Origin: Cherax quadricarinatus
Taxonomy: Eukaryota; Arthropoda; Malacostraca; Decapoda; Parastacidae
Assembly: GCF_038502225.1 (NCBI RefSeq)
Contig: NC_091321.1
Coordinates: 37,161,453-37,225,452, forward strand
Direction: 5' to 3'
DNA: 64,000 nt
Below, piece by piece: positions 1 through 12,340 of this stretch. The translations under genes and the position numbers were made by a program. The notes beneath the pieces were generated by a model. That model was not told the DNA's origin, made no database searches, and saw only the letters and a list, made by a program, of their open reading frames with translations. The stretch's first letter is position 1, and every line of letters begins with the position of its first letter.

Positions 1-357
1 AAACTCACACTTAGTATAAGAATGTTAAGAATCAGCAGTATCACTATACCCGCCTGGATAAATTCACACCTAGTTTCAGAATGTGAAGAATCAACAGTAT
101 CACTGCATAGCCACCAGAATAAACTCACACCTAGTAACATAATGTGAAGAATCAACAGTACCACTGTATACCCACCTGAATAAACTCACACCTAGTATAA
201 GAATATGAAGAATCAACAGTATCACTGTATACCAGCCTGAATAAACTCACACCTAGTATCAGAATGTGAAGAATCAACAGCATCACTGTATACCCGACTG
301 CATAAACTCACACCTAGTTTTAGAATGTGAAGAATCAACAGTATCACTGTATATCCG
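1..357. repeat. Satellite A (61-bp unit), diverged block, left part
   Basis: This is a tandem array of about six 61-bp units. Each carries the segment CCTAGTATCAGAATGTG followed by GAAGAATCAACAGTATCAC, with substitutions between units. The array stops within a unit after 'TATATCCG' and resumes at 7145 with 'TGAATGAACTCAC', which is the next part of the same unit. Everything from 358 to 7144 is therefore an insertion into this satellite. No gene is seen here. Confidence 0.93.
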
Positions 358-439
358 ACACTCAGTGTCTCTGCAACACTCACAGTGTCTCCCTGCATCA
401 CTCTCCCACTAGCGACACTCACAGTTGCTACAAGAAAAA

Positions 440-582
440 ATGGTTGTACGACAGTATAATGAAGAACTTAAATACCTTGAAATATTGTCACCCCAATGTT
501 GGCGTATCCAGAAGGGTTTCCAGCCCAATATGAATGTAGAAGGCATATTCTACGTGAATGACCACCTTGAAAAGTTAATGTT
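440..582 (+). pseudogene. RTCB: RTCB retrocopy, 5' part (N-terminal about 47 codons)
   Basis: RTCB is the catalytic subunit of the metazoan tRNA ligase complex. It joins 2',3'-cyclic phosphate and 5'-OH RNA ends in tRNA splicing and XBP1 mRNA splicing. From the ATG at 440 this frame reads [14 protein letters not shown], then [16 protein letters not shown] and [12 protein letters not shown]. These match the conserved start of animal RTCB. The frame stops at 582, where the CR1 element begins, and picks up at 4757 on the other side of it. No introns are seen, which points to a cDNA origin. The 358-439 segment upstream of the ATG is probably the mRNA 5' leader. No promoter is recognised. Confidence 0.9.
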
Positions 583-598
583 AACATAAGATCATAAG
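583..598 (-). repeat. CR1 3' tail, two 8-bp units
   Basis: Read on the minus strand the end is CTTATGATCTTATGTT, two copies of an 8-bp unit with one change. CR1/L2-type LINEs end in short tandem repeats rather than poly(A). The same unit ends the copies at 6518-7144, 49652-49780 and 55128-56092. Confidence 0.8.
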
Positions 599-731
599 AA
601 AGGAGGAACACTGCAGCAGGCCTGTTGGCCCATACTAGGCAGGTCCTTTACAATTCATCCCACTAACAAACATTTGACCTACCCAATTTTCAATGCTAAA
701 CAAGAAATAAGCTCTGATGTGAAAGTCCCAC

Positions 732-3669
732 TCAAATCCAACCCATCCCACTCATGTATTTATCCAACCTAAATTTGAAACTACCCAAAGTCCTAGCCTC
801 AATAACCCAACTAGGTAGACTGTTCCACTCATCTACTACCCTATTTCCAAACCAATACTTTCCTATGTCCTTTCTAAATCTAAACTTATCTAATTTAAAT
901 CCATTACTGCGGGTTCTCTCTTGGAGAGATATCCTCAAGACCTTGTTAATATCCCCTTTATTAATACCTATCTTCCACTTATACACTTTGATCAGGTCTC
1001 CCCTCATTCTTCGTCTAACAAGTGAATGTAACTTAAGAGTCTTCAATCTTTCTTCATAAGGAAGATTTCTAATGCTATGTATTAATTTAGTCATCCTACG
1101 CTGAATGTTTTCTAACGAATTTATGTCCATTCTGTGATATGGAGACCAGAATTGAGCTGCATAATCTAGATGAGGCCTTACTAATGATGTATAAAGCTGC
1201 AGTATGACCTCTGGACTTCTGTTGCTTACACTTCTTGATATAAATCCCAGTAATCTATTTGCCTTATTACGTACGCTTAGGCATTGCTGTCTTGGTTTAA
1301 GGTTACAGCTTACCATAACCCCCAAGTCCTTTTCGCAATCTGTATGGTTAAGTTCTACATTATTTAACTTATAAGTCCTAGGGTTATGGACACTCCCGAG
1401 CTTCAGAACCTTGCATTTATCTACATTGAACTGCATCTGCCACTTTTCTGACCAAGAGTAGAGTTTGTCTAAATCCTCCTGAAGTTCCCTAACATCTACG
1501 TTTGAATCAATTATCCTACCTATCTTCGTGTCATCGGCGAATTTGCTCATATCACTAGTAATTCCTTCATCAAGATCATTGATATATATTATAAACAACA
1601 ACGGGCCCAAGACTGATCCCTGTGGAACGCCACTTGTTACTGATCCCCACTCGGATTTAACCCCATTTATGGACACTCTCTGCTTCCTGTCTGTGAGCCA
1701 TGCTTCGATCCACGAGAGCACCCTTTCCCCAATGCCATGAGCTGCTACTTTCTTCAACAGTCTTTGGTGCGGAACTCTATCAAATGCCTTACTAAAATCT
1801 AAGTAAATAATATCAAATTCTTTATCGTGGTCAACAGCCTCAAAAGCTTTACTGAAGAAAGTTAATAAATTAGTTAGACAAGACCGGCCTCTTGTGAATC
1901 CATGCTGAGTATCATTAATCAAGCTATGCTTATCGAGATGGCTTCTTATAATCTCAGCTATAATTGACTCTAGTAATTTGCCTACAATTGAGGTCAGGCT
2001 TATTGGGCGGTAATTTGACGGTAACGACTTGTCCCCTGTTTTAAAAATAGGAATTACATTAGCCATCTTCCACATATCAGACACTGCACCTGTTTGAAGA
2101 GATAAATTAAAAATATTAGTTAATGGTTCACAGACTTCCATTTTGCATTCCTTTAGAACCCTTGAAAAAAACCTCATCAGGACCCGGTGACTTATTTTGC
2201 TTCAGTCTGTCTATCTGCTTCACAACCATTTCACTAGTGACTGTGATGTTACATAATTTATCTTCTTCTGATCCACTATAAAAATTAATTACCGGAATAT
2301 TATTAGTGTCTTCCTGTGTAAAAACCGAGAGAAAATAATTATTTAAAATCGAGCACATTTCATTCTCTTTGTCAGTAAGATGCCCATAGTTATTTTTAAG
2401 GGGACCTATCTTATCTCTGACTTTTGTTCTATAGACCTGGAAAAAACTTTTTGGGTTAGTTTTAGAATCCCTAGCAACTTTAATTTCATAGTCCCTTTTA
2501 GCTTTTCTTATCCCCTTTTTAATGTCCCTCTTAATGTCAATATACTGATTCATAAGATGACCCTCGCCTCTTTTGATACGCCTATAAATTCCTTTCTTAT
2601 GCCCTAGTAGATATTTCAGCCTATTATTCATCCATTCTGGGTCATTTCTATTTGATCTAATTTCCTTATAAGGGATAAACGTTCTTTGAGCAGCATGTAT
2701 TGTGTTCAGAAAACTGTCATATTGATAGCTCTCTTCGTTACCCCAGTCAACAGATGATAAGTGTTCTCTAAGCCCATCGTAATCTGCTAAGCGAAAATCT
2801 GGGACTGTTACTGAGTTATCCCTACTATCATACTTCCATTCAATTCTACATGTAATTGATTTGTGGTCGCTAGCACCCAGTTCCTCTGAAACTTCTAAAT
2901 TATTAACAAGGGATTCATTGTTTGCCAGAACTAAGTCAAGCAGGTTATTACCCCTTGTAGGTTCTGTCACAAACTGCTTCAAAAAACAATCCTGAACTAC
3001 TTCTAAGAAATCGTATGATTCTAAATCCCCGGTCAAGAAATTCCAATCAATATGACTAAAGTTAAAGTCTCCTAGAATTACTACATTATCGTGCCTTGTG
3101 GCCCTAACAATTTCCTCCCATAGTAGTCTCCCCTGGTCCCTATCTAAATTTGGGGGACGGTATATCACACCTAAAATTAATTTTTCATGCCCCTCTGAAA
3201 ATTCTATCCAAACAGACTCTGTATGTGTTACTTCAGACTTAATACCCGTTTTTATGCAACAGTTCAAGCGATCTCGGACATACAATGCCACCCCACCCAC
3301 CTTCCCGATACTTCTATCTACTTGGAACAATTTAAAACCCTGAATGTGACATTCTGCAGGCATGTCCCGACTTTTTGAATTAACTCACGTCTCAGTAATG
3401 GCAAATACATCTATGTTACCTGCACTAGCAACTAGTCTCAACTCGTCCATCTTATTCCTAGCACTGCGACTATTTGTGTAATAAATATTTAATGACCCTC
3501 CTATCTCTTTACCCTTCCTGCTCCTTTCTGTTATTCCACTAAACCTATTACTGTCATTGTCAATTAGTGCCACTGGCTTTCCAATATCCTCCTCATTTTG
3601 CCTATTACTAGTTCTCCTAGTACTCATGTTACTACCCAGCGACTTCACAGTTTTCCCGCCAAAACCCAT
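732..3669 (-). pseudogene. CR1 ORF2: endonuclease-reverse transcriptase, broken
   Basis: This ORF encodes the polyprotein that nicks the target and copies element RNA into DNA. It begins at the ATG at 3669, 14 bp after ORF1. Its N-terminus carries APE-type (EEP) endonuclease motifs: YTNSRSARNK, then FAITET up to a TGA at 3385-3387 where the family usually has Trp. The frame continues in 3363-2128 with GVIYRPPN, VVILGDFN, LLDLVLANNE and GASDHKSI. The reverse transcriptase in 2177-732 shows YLDFSKAFDRV (Asp 127 of the 481-residue frame), SGVPQGSVLGPLL and FADD (213-216), then a thumb region with RPHLDYAAQFWSPY. A run of seven A at 2165-2171 marks a frameshift that joins the last two parts. Total about 979 codons, a usual size for the group. 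Both lesions are single changes. Confidence 0.9.
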
Positions 3670-3683
3670 ACCACTAACTATTC

Positions 3684-4649
3684 CTAGTTTAAAGACCTAA
3701 CAGCTCCCTCCACTGCGTTGGCCAGTGCTCCCACCCCACACCTAGACAAGTGAACCCCATCCCTGGCATACATGTCATTTCTGCCATAGAAGAGGTCCCA
3801 GTTGTCAATGAATGTTACCGCATTTTCCTTACAGTATTTGTCCAGCCAGCAATTGACACCAATTGCTCTGGACAACCATTCATTTCCAACTCCTCTCCTT
3901 GGCAAAATGCCACATATGACAGGTTTCCCACCCTTCTTCCTAATTATCTTTATTGCTGACCTATACCTGCTAATCAGGTCCTCACTCCTACGTCTGCCAA
4001 CATCGTTGCCTCCAGCACTGAGACAGATAATAGGATTGCTCCCATTACCTCTCATGATGTCATCCAGACGGCTAACAATATCCTTCATCCCAGCCCCAGG
4101 AAAACATACTCTCTGCCTCCTACTCCTATCCTTCAAGCAGAATGCCCTATCCATGTACCTAATCTGGCTATCCCCAACAACAACAATGTTTTTACCTTCC
4201 TTGGCGTCGTCCGTAGTGATGCTCCGAGTAGTCGACTCACATTCGCCAGGTAGCATTACACCACTTGTAGAATTCGTCATGACGTTCTCGATGGTCTTCG
4301 TTGGGGTTTCTAGGGATGTCTCACTCACGTCTGCCAATGCTTCCTTGGTGCTCGTTGTGGCATTCCCAGTAGAACACTCACATTCGTCATTTAGCACCGA
4401 GAATTAGTTGGAAGTTTCCACGGCAGTCTTCTGGTTTCTCGTTGTTTCTGCCTCTCCAACCGTTTTCTTAATCTTCAGCTTGGTTCCATGTTGCCCGGCC
4501 ACTGACCAAGCTCCCCTCTTAACCTGAGGACTCACAACAGGTGGATTACTACGAATCCTCTTGTTCTCCTCCGTTAATCGCCGTATCTCCAGTTTAGCAA
4601 CTCTGAGATCTTCTCTCAGCTGCTGGTAAAGCTGCTCAAGAGAGGGCAT
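3684..4649 (-). pseudogene. CR1 ORF1: coiled coil plus SGNH/GDSL hydrolase-like domain, one internal stop
   Basis: The ATG at 4649 opens a leucine/heptad-rich segment (LEQLYQQLREDLRVAKLEI followed by RRLTEENKRI), probably a trimer- or dimer-forming coiled coil. A TAA at 4404-4406 interrupts the frame, and the same frame then runs on for 237 codons to 3684. That part holds the SGNH blocks: VVVGDSQIR (Gly-Asp-Ser at 75-77), SAGGNDVG (Gly-Gly-Asn-Asp at 129-132) and DGVHLS (Asp 213, His 216). A Ser-Asn-Asp-His set typical of GDSL esterases is therefore kept. SGNH ORF1 proteins are known from CR1-clade elements, where they are thought to bind RNA or membranes/lipids; the role here is inferred. 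Total about 322 codons. Confidence 0.85.
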
Positions 4650-4693
4650 CCTGGTTCAGATTCACAGAGAGCACACAAACAGGTCTTCACAGA

Positions 4694-4757
4694 GCTAAGT
4701 ACACGTCACCACTGAACTAAGTACACGTCACCACTGAGCTAAGTACACGTCACCACT
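4694..4757 (-). repeat. 22-bp tandem repeat at the 5' end of the CR1 element (about 3 units)
   Basis: Units start at 4694, 4716 and 4738, each with the core TAAGTACACGTCACCACT. They occupy the extreme 5' end of the element, upstream of ORF1 on the minus strand, and contain the partly palindromic core TACACGT / TGACGTG. Tandem repeats at LINE 5' ends often act as internal promoter modules, but here that is inference from position only. Confidence 0.75.
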
Positions 4758-6015
4758 TGAAGAGTTACGCAATTCTTGCCGTCCAGGATCAATTGGAGGT
4801 TTCTTACCGGTATGAAGCAGATTGCTAATGTTGCAGCGCTTCCTGGTATTGTTGGAAGATCTGTTGGTTTGCCTGACGATCATTCAGGATATGGTTTTGC
4901 CATTGGTAATATGGCAGCTTTTGATATGGACAACCCTAAAGCAGTTGTCTCTCCTGGTGGTGTGAGATTCGATGTCAGTTGTGGCGTGCGCTTGTTGCGG
5001 ACCAACCTTACTGAAGCTGATGTTCTTCCCATGAAGGAGCAGTTAGCCCAGTCCATGTTTGACCACATCCCAGTAGGAGTTGGGTCAAAGGGTATTATTC
5101 CTATGACAGCACGTGACTTAGAGGAAGCACTCGAGATGGGCATGGATTGGTCACTCAGAGAAGGGTATATTTGGGCTGAAGATAAGGAATATTGTGAGGA
5201 ATATGGACGTATGGCACAAGCAGACCCAGCTACAGTGTCCATGCGAGCTAAGAAGAGAGGCTTGCCACAGTTGGGCACACTAGGAGCTGGAAACCATTAT
5301 GCTGAAATTCAAGTAGTGGATGAAATATATGACAAATGGGCAGCCAGTAAAATGGGAATAGAGGAGAAAGGACAAGTGTGTGTCATGATCCACTCAGGCT
5401 CTCGTGGTTTTGGACATCAGGTGGCTACAGATGCACTTGTTGCGATGGAAAAAGCAATGAAGCGAGATGATATAGACACAAATGATCGACAGTTAGCTTG
5501 TGCTCGAATCCACTCTAAAGAAGGCCAGGATTACCTCAAGTCTATGTCTGCAGCAGCAAACTTTGCTTGGGTTAATCGCTCTTCAATGACTTTCTTAAGT
5601 CGTCAGGCATTTACCAAGCAGTTCCAGTTGAGTCCCGATGACCTAGACATGCATGTTATCTATGACGTGTCTCACAATATTGCCAAAATTGAACAACACT
5701 GGGTAGATGGAAAACTTCGCACTCTGCTTGTACATAGAAAGGGTTCGACTCGGGCCTTCCCTCCACACCATCCTCTAATTCCTGTTGATTATTAGCTGAC
5801 AGGACAACCTGTGCTAATTGGTGGGACAATGGGCACTTGTTCCTATGTATTGACAGGAACTGAGCAGGGTATGATGGAAACCTTTGGATCAACATGCCAT
5901 GGTGCTGGTCGTGCTCTCTCTCGTGCCAAGTCTCGCAGAAACCTAGATTACACTGATGTTTTAATTAAGCTTCAAGAACAAGGCATAAGCATCAGAGTGG
6001 CTTCCCTAAAATTAA

Positions 6016-6294
<279 letters not shown>

Positions 6295-6297
6295 TGA

Positions 6298-6517
6298 ATG
6301 TATTGCATGATATATTACATCTTTATTTATGACTTCATTCAGATCTTTTATATAAGTTTCTTTGTTCTGTTTACACTAATAAATATGCACGTTTTTGACA
6401 ATATGCTATGTTATATTGCTGTATGTACGTACATTTTTAATAAAACAACTCAGTGTCACATTATTCCCAAATTACGTACCAGTCGTGCCATGTGAAAACA
6501 CAAGCGTTAAAAAAAAA
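6298..6517 (+). other. RTCB retrocopy 3' UTR with poly(A) signals and a nine-A tract
   Basis: AT-rich, non-coding sequence follows the RTCB stop. AATAAA occurs at 6378-6383 and 6439-6444. A run of nine A at 6509-6517 is taken as the remnant of the mRNA tail; it lies about 65 bp after the nearer signal, longer than the usual 10-30. CR1 sequence begins at the next base, 'GCAACAGAAG'. Confidence 0.7.
6439..6444 (+). terminator. AATAAA polyadenylation signal of the RTCB transcript
   Basis: A canonical AATAAA hexamer lies in the 3' UTR about 140 bp after the stop codon. It is inherited from the parental mRNA, so it records the transcript rather than current activity. The upstream AATAAA at 6378 is an alternative. 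Confidence 0.5.
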
Positions 6518-7144
6518 GCAACAGAAGTCCAGAGGTCATACTGCAGCTTTATACATCATTAGTAAGGACTCACCTAGATTATGCAGCTCAGTTCTGGTCT
6601 CCATATTACAGAATGGACATAAATTCGTTAGAAAACATTCAGCGTAGGATGACTAAATTAATACATAGCATTAGAAATCTTCCTTATGAAGAAAGATTGA
6701 AGACTCTTAAGTTACATTCACTTGTTAGACGAAGAATGAGGGGAGACCTGATCGAAGTGTATAAGTGGAAGACAGGTATTAACAAGGGGATATTAATAAG
6801 GTCTTGAGGATATCTCTCCAAGAGAGAAACCGCAGAAATGGATTTAAATTAGATAAGTTTAGATTTAAAAAAGGACATAGGAAAATATTGATTTGGAAAT
6901 AGGGTAATTGATGAGTGGAACAGTCTACCTAGTTGGGTTATTGAGGCTAGGACTTTGGGTAGTTTCAAATTTAGGTTGGATAAGTACAGGAGTGGGACTT
7001 GCACATCAGAGCTTATTTCTTGGGAAGCATTGAAAATTGGGTTGGGCATATGTTTTGCTAGTGGGATGAATTGTAAAGGACCTGCCTAGAATGGGCCAAC
7101 AGGCCTGCTGCAGTGTTCCTCCTTTCTTATGTTCTTATGTTTTG
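6518..7144 (+). mobile_element. 5'-truncated CR1-like fragment (RT C-terminus and 3' end)
   Basis: From GCAACAGAAGTCCAGAGG onward this matches, in opposite orientation, the RT thumb to 3' end of the element at 583-4756. Residues include RMDINSLENIQRRMTKLI and VYKWKTGINKG. A small deletion near 6786 shifts the frame, and further changes follow. The fragment ends with TTCTTATG twice at about 7125-7140 and then satellite A. It joins the RTCB poly(A) with no gap, which supports the chimera described for 358-7144. Confidence 0.9.
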
Positions 7145-10100
7145 TGAATGAACTCACACCTAGCATCAGAATGTGAAGAATCAACAGCATCACCATATAC
7201 CCACCTGAATAAACTCATACCTAGTATCAGAAAGTGAAGAATCAACAGTATCACTGTATACCCGCTTGAATAAACTCGTACCTAGTATCGGAATGTGAAG
7301 AATCAACAGTATCACCATATACTCACCTGAATAAACTCACACCTAGTATCAGAATGTGAAGAATCAACAGAATCACTGTATACCTACCTGAATAAACTCA
7401 CACCTAGTATCAGAATGTGAAGAATCAAAGTATCATTGTATACCCGCTTGAATAAACTCGCAACTATTTTCAGAATGCAAAGAATCAACAGTATCACTGT
7501 ATGTCTACATGAATAAACTTATACCTAGTATCAGAATGTGAAGAATCAACAGTATCAGTGAATACTCGCCTGAATAAACTCACACCTGTTATCAGAATGC
7601 AAAGAATCAACAGTATCACTGTATGCCCACCTGAATAAACTCACACTTAGTATAAGAATGTGAAGAATCAGCAGTATCACTATACCCGACTGAATAAACT
7701 CACACCTAGCATCAGAATGTGAAGAATCAACAGTATCACTGTATACCCACCTAAATAAACTCACACATAGCATCAGAATGAGAAGAATTAACAGTATCAC
7801 TGCATGCCCACATGAATAAACTCATACCTAGAATGAGAATGTGAAGAATCAACAGTATCACTGTATACCCGCTTGAATAAACTCACAACTCGTATCAGAA
7901 TGTGAAGAATCAACAGTATCACCATATTCCAACCTGAATAATATCACATCTAGTATCATAATGTGAAGAATCAAAAGTATCACTGTTTACCCTTCTGAAT
8001 AAACTCACAATTAGTATCAGAATGTGAAGAATCAAAGTATCATTGTATACCCGCTTGAATAAACTCGCAACTATTTTCAGAATGCAAAGAATCAACAGTA
8101 TCACTGTATGTCTACATGAATAAACTTATACCTAGTATCAGAATATGAAGAATCAACAGTATCACTGTATACCTATTTGAATAAACTCGCACCTATCAGA
8201 ACGCGAAGAATCAAGAGTATCACTTTATAACCGCCTGAATAATCTCACACATGGTATCAGAATGAGAAGAATCAACAGTATCACTGTGTACCCACCTGAA
8301 TAAAGTCACATCTAGTATCAGAATATGAAGAATCAACAATATAACTAGACCCACTTGAATAAAGTCACGCTTAGTATTAGAATTTGAAGAATCAAAGTAT
8401 CATTGTATACCCGCCTGAATAAACTCACATCTAATATCAGAATGTGAAGAATCAACGTCATCACTGAATACCTTCCTGAATAAACTCACACCATTTATCA
8501 GAATGAGTAGAATCAATAGTATCACTGTACCCACTTGAATAAAGTCACACCTAGTATCAGAATATGAAGAATCAACAGTATCACTGTATGCCCACATGAA
8601 TAAACTCATACCTAGGATCAGAATGTGAAGAATCAACAGTGTCACTGTATACCCGCCGGAATAAGCTCACATTTAGTATAAGAATGTGAAGAATCAGCAG
8701 TATCACTATACCCGCTTGAATAAACTGACACCTAGTATCAGAATGTGAAGAATCAACAATATCACTGTATACCCACCTAAATAAACTCACACCTAGTATC
8801 ACAATGTGAAGAATCAACAGTATCACTGTATATCCGCCTGAATAAACTCATACCTAGTATCAGAATGTGAAGAATCAACAGTATCACTGTATACCCACAT
8901 GAATAAACTCACACCTAGCATCAGAATGTGAAGAATCAACAGTATCACTGTATACCCACGTTAATAAACTCACACCTAGTATCAGAATGTGAAGAATCAA
9001 CAGTATCACTGTATACTCGCCTGAATAAACTCACACCTAGTATCAGAATGTGAAGAATCAACAGTATCACTGTATACCCACATTAATAAACTCATACCTA
9101 GTATCAGAATGTGAAGAATCAGCAGCATCACTATACCCATTTGAATAAACTCACACCAAGTATCAGAATGTGAAGAATCAACAGTATCACTGGATACCCG
9201 TCTGAATAAACTCACACCTATTATCAGAATGCGAAGAATCAACAGTATCACTGTATGCCCACATGAATAAACTCATACCTAGGATCAGAATGTGAGGAAT
9301 CAACAGTGTCACTGTATACCCGCCGTAATAAACTCACACTTCGTAAAAGAATGTGAAGAATGAGCAGTATCACTATATCAGCCTGAATAAACTCACACAT
9401 AGTATCAGATTGTGAAGAATCAACAGTATCACACTACACCCACATGAATAAACTCACACCTAGCATGACAATGTGAAGAATCAACCGTATCACTGTATGT
9501 CCACCGGAATAAACTCGTACCTAGTATCAGAATGTGAAGAATCAGCAGTATCACTGTATACTCGCCTGAATAAACTCACATCTAGTATCAGAATCTGAAG
9601 AATCAACAGTATCACTGTATACCCACCTGAATAAACTCATAACTAGTATCAGAATGTGAAGAATCAACAGAATCTCTGTATAAACTTATTAATAAACTCA
9701 TACCTAGTATCAGAATGTGAAGAATCAAAGTATCATTGTATACCCGCTTGAATAAACTCACACCTATTTTCAGAATGCAAAGAATCAACAGTATCACTGT
9801 ATGTCTACATGAATAAACTTATACCTAGTATCAGAATGTGAAGAATCAACAGTATCACTGCATGCCCACCTGAATAAACTCATACCTAGAATGAGAATGT
9901 GAAGATTCAACAGTATCACCATATTCCAACCTGAATAATATCACATCTAGTATCAGAATGTGAAGAATCAAAAGTATCACTTTTTACCCGCCTGAATATA
10001 CTCACACCTAGTATCAGAATGTGAAGAATCAAAAGTATCACTGTATACCTATTTGAATAAACTCTCACCTATCAGAACGAGAAGAATCAAGAGTATCACT

Positions 10101-12052
10101 TTATAACCGCCTGAATAATCTCACACCTGGTATCAGAATGAGAAGAATCAACAGAATCACTGTGTACCCACCTGAATAGAGTCACATCTAGTTTCAGAAT
10201 ATGAAGAATCAACAGTATAACTATACCCACTTGAATAAAGTCACGCTTAGTATTAGAATTTGAAGAATCAAAGTATCATTGTATACTCGCCTGAATAAAC
10301 TCACATCTAATATCAGAATGTGAAGAATCAACGTCATCACTGTACACCTTCCTGATTAAACTCACACCTATTTTCAGAATGTGTAGAATCAATAGTATCA
10401 CTATACCCACTTGAATAAAGTCACACCTAGTATCAGAATATGAAGAATCAACAGTATCACTACACCCACTTGAATAAACTCACACCTAGTATCAGAATGT
10501 GAAGAATCTGCAGTATCACTATACCCACTTGAATAAACTCACACCAAGTATCAGAATAGGAAGAATCAAAGTATCATTGCTTACCAGCCTGAACAAACTC
10601 ACACCTATTTTCAGAATGAGAAGAATCAACAGTATCACTGTATGCCCACATGAATAACCTCATACCTAGGATCAGAATGTGAAGAATCATCAGTGTCACT
10701 GCATAACCGCCGGAATAAACTCACACCTAGTATCAGAATGTGAAGAATCAACAGTATCACTGTATACTCGCCTGAATAAACTCACACTTAGCATAAGAAT
10801 GTGAAGAATCAGCAGTATCACTGTATCAGCCTGAATAAACTCGCACATAGTATCAGAATGTGAAGAATCAACAGTATCACTGTATACCCGCCTGAATAAA
10901 CTCATACCTATTATCAGAATGTGAAGAATCAACAGTATCACTGTATACCCGCCTGAATAAACTCATACCTAGTATCAGAATGTGAAGAATCAACAGTATC
11001 ACTGTACACCTGCCAGAATAAACTCACCCCTAGTATCAGAATGTGAAGAATCTACAGTATCACCGTATACCCACCTGAATAAACTCATACCTAGTTTGAG
11101 AATATGAAGAATCAACAGTATCACTCTATACTCGCCTGAATAAACTCACACCTATTATCAGAATGTCAAGAATCAACAGTATCACTGTATGCCCACATTA
11201 ATAGACTCAAACCTAGTATCAGAATGTCAAGAATCAACAGTATCACTGTATATCCTCATTAACAAACTCATACTTAGTATCAGAATGTGAAGAATCAGCA
11301 GTATCACTGTATACTCGCCTGAATAAACTCACATCTAGTATCAGAATGTGAAGAATCAACAGAATCATTGTATACCCATATTAATAAACTAATACCTATT
11401 ATCAGAATATGAAGAATCAACAGTATCACTGTATGCCCACATTAAAAAAACTCACATCTAGTATCAGAATGTGAATAATCAACAGCAACACTGTATACTC
11501 TCCTGAATAAACTAACAGCTAGTATCAGAATGTGAAGAATCAACAGTATCACTGTACACTCGCCTGAATAAACTCACACCCAGTATCAGAATGTGAAGAA
11601 TCAGCAGTATCACTGTATACCCACATTAACAAAGTCACACCTAGTATCAGAATGTGAAGAATCAATAGTACCTTTGTATACCCACATTAATAAACTCATA
11701 CCTAGTATCAGAATGTGAAGAATCAATAGTACCTTTGTATACCCACATTAATAAACCCATACCTAGTATCAGAATGTGAAGAATCAACAGTATCACTGTA
11801 TACTCGCCTGAATAAACTCTCACCTAGTCTCAGAATGTGAAGAATCACTAGCATCTCTGTATACCCACAATAATAAACTCATACCTGGTATCAGAATGTG
11901 AAGAATCAACAGTATCACTGTATGCACACATTAATAAACTCACACCTAGTATCAGAATGTGATTATTCAACAGTATCACTGAATACTCGCTTGAATAAGC
12001 TCACACCTAGTATCAGAATGTGAAGAATCATCAGTATCACTGTATACTCGCC

Positions 12053-12116
12053 TGGTCACAGACCGGGCCGCGGAGGCGTTGTCCCCAGGAACTCTCTCCA
12101 GGTAAACTCCAGGTAC
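12053..12116. mobile_element. GC-rich insert in satellite A, copy 1
   Basis: About 64 bp unlike the satellite (TGGTCACAGACCGGGCCGCG, then CTCTCCAGGTAAACTCCAGG) interrupt a unit at 'ACTCGCC'. The satellite segment TATACTCGCCTG/TACACCCGCCTG occurs on both sides, which could be a duplicated target or simply the next unit. I recall this GC-rich motif as widespread in decapod genomes; a repeat library search would settle it. Confidence 0.6.
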
Positions 12117-12189
12117 ACCCGCCTGAATAAACTCATACCTTATATCAGAATGTGAAGAATCAACAGTATCACTGTATACCAGCCTGAAT

Positions 12190-12340
12190 GATGTTGATAA
12201 ATTAGACACATGTGCAACTCTTGGGTATCTTTATTGAGGAAACGTTTCGCCACACAGTGGCTTCATCAGTCCATACGTAGGAGAAACTTGAAGAACAGGA
12301 TACAACATGTCGGTTCTCTGACCCATTCATCTACAAAAAA
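12190..12340. mobile_element. Short interspersed element in satellite A (same family as 51137-51323)
   Basis: About 150 bp of non-satellite sequence includes ACACATGTGCAACTCTTGGG, then GGTATCTTTATTG and ACGTTTCGCC..CAGTGGCTTCATCA. It ends in a short A run before satellite A resumes at 'GCCGGAATAAAC'. The insert at 51137 shares the same ordered motifs, so these are two members of one non-autonomous family. No coding capacity is seen. Confidence 0.65.

Larger units (their letters stand above)
583..4756 (-). mobile_element. CR1-like non-LTR retrotransposon, near full length, inside the RTCB retrocopy
   Basis: The element is about 4.17 kb and runs on the minus strand: 5' repeats (4694-4757), ORF1 (4649-3684), a 14-bp gap, ORF2 (3669-732), a 3' UTR and an 8-bp-unit tail at 583-598. 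RTCB coding sequence breaks off at 'TTAATGTT' on the left and resumes at 'TTGAAGAG' on the right, so at most 2 bp are duplicated. This fixes both ends to within a few bases. The SGNH-type ORF1, APE-type endonuclease, RT order and tandem 3' tail place it in the CR1/L2 group of the Jockey superfamily. It carries two in-frame stops and one frameshift, so this copy looks inactive but fairly young. The exact clade needs a tree. Confidence 0.9.

Noticed and set aside
3802..4407. 201-codon plus-strand ORF
   Set aside because: It is antisense to the CR1 SGNH ORF1, with low-complexity hydrophobic content and no recognised domain.
4880..5278. 132-codon minus-strand ORF
   Set aside because: It is the antisense shadow of the RTCB coding sequence, with no motif of its own.
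4776..5795. Functional or bacterial-origin RtcB gene
   Set aside because: The sequence follows animal RTCB closely, its N-terminus lies across a LINE insertion, and a frameshift and a TAG codon interrupt it. It is a retrocopy, not an active or transferred gene.
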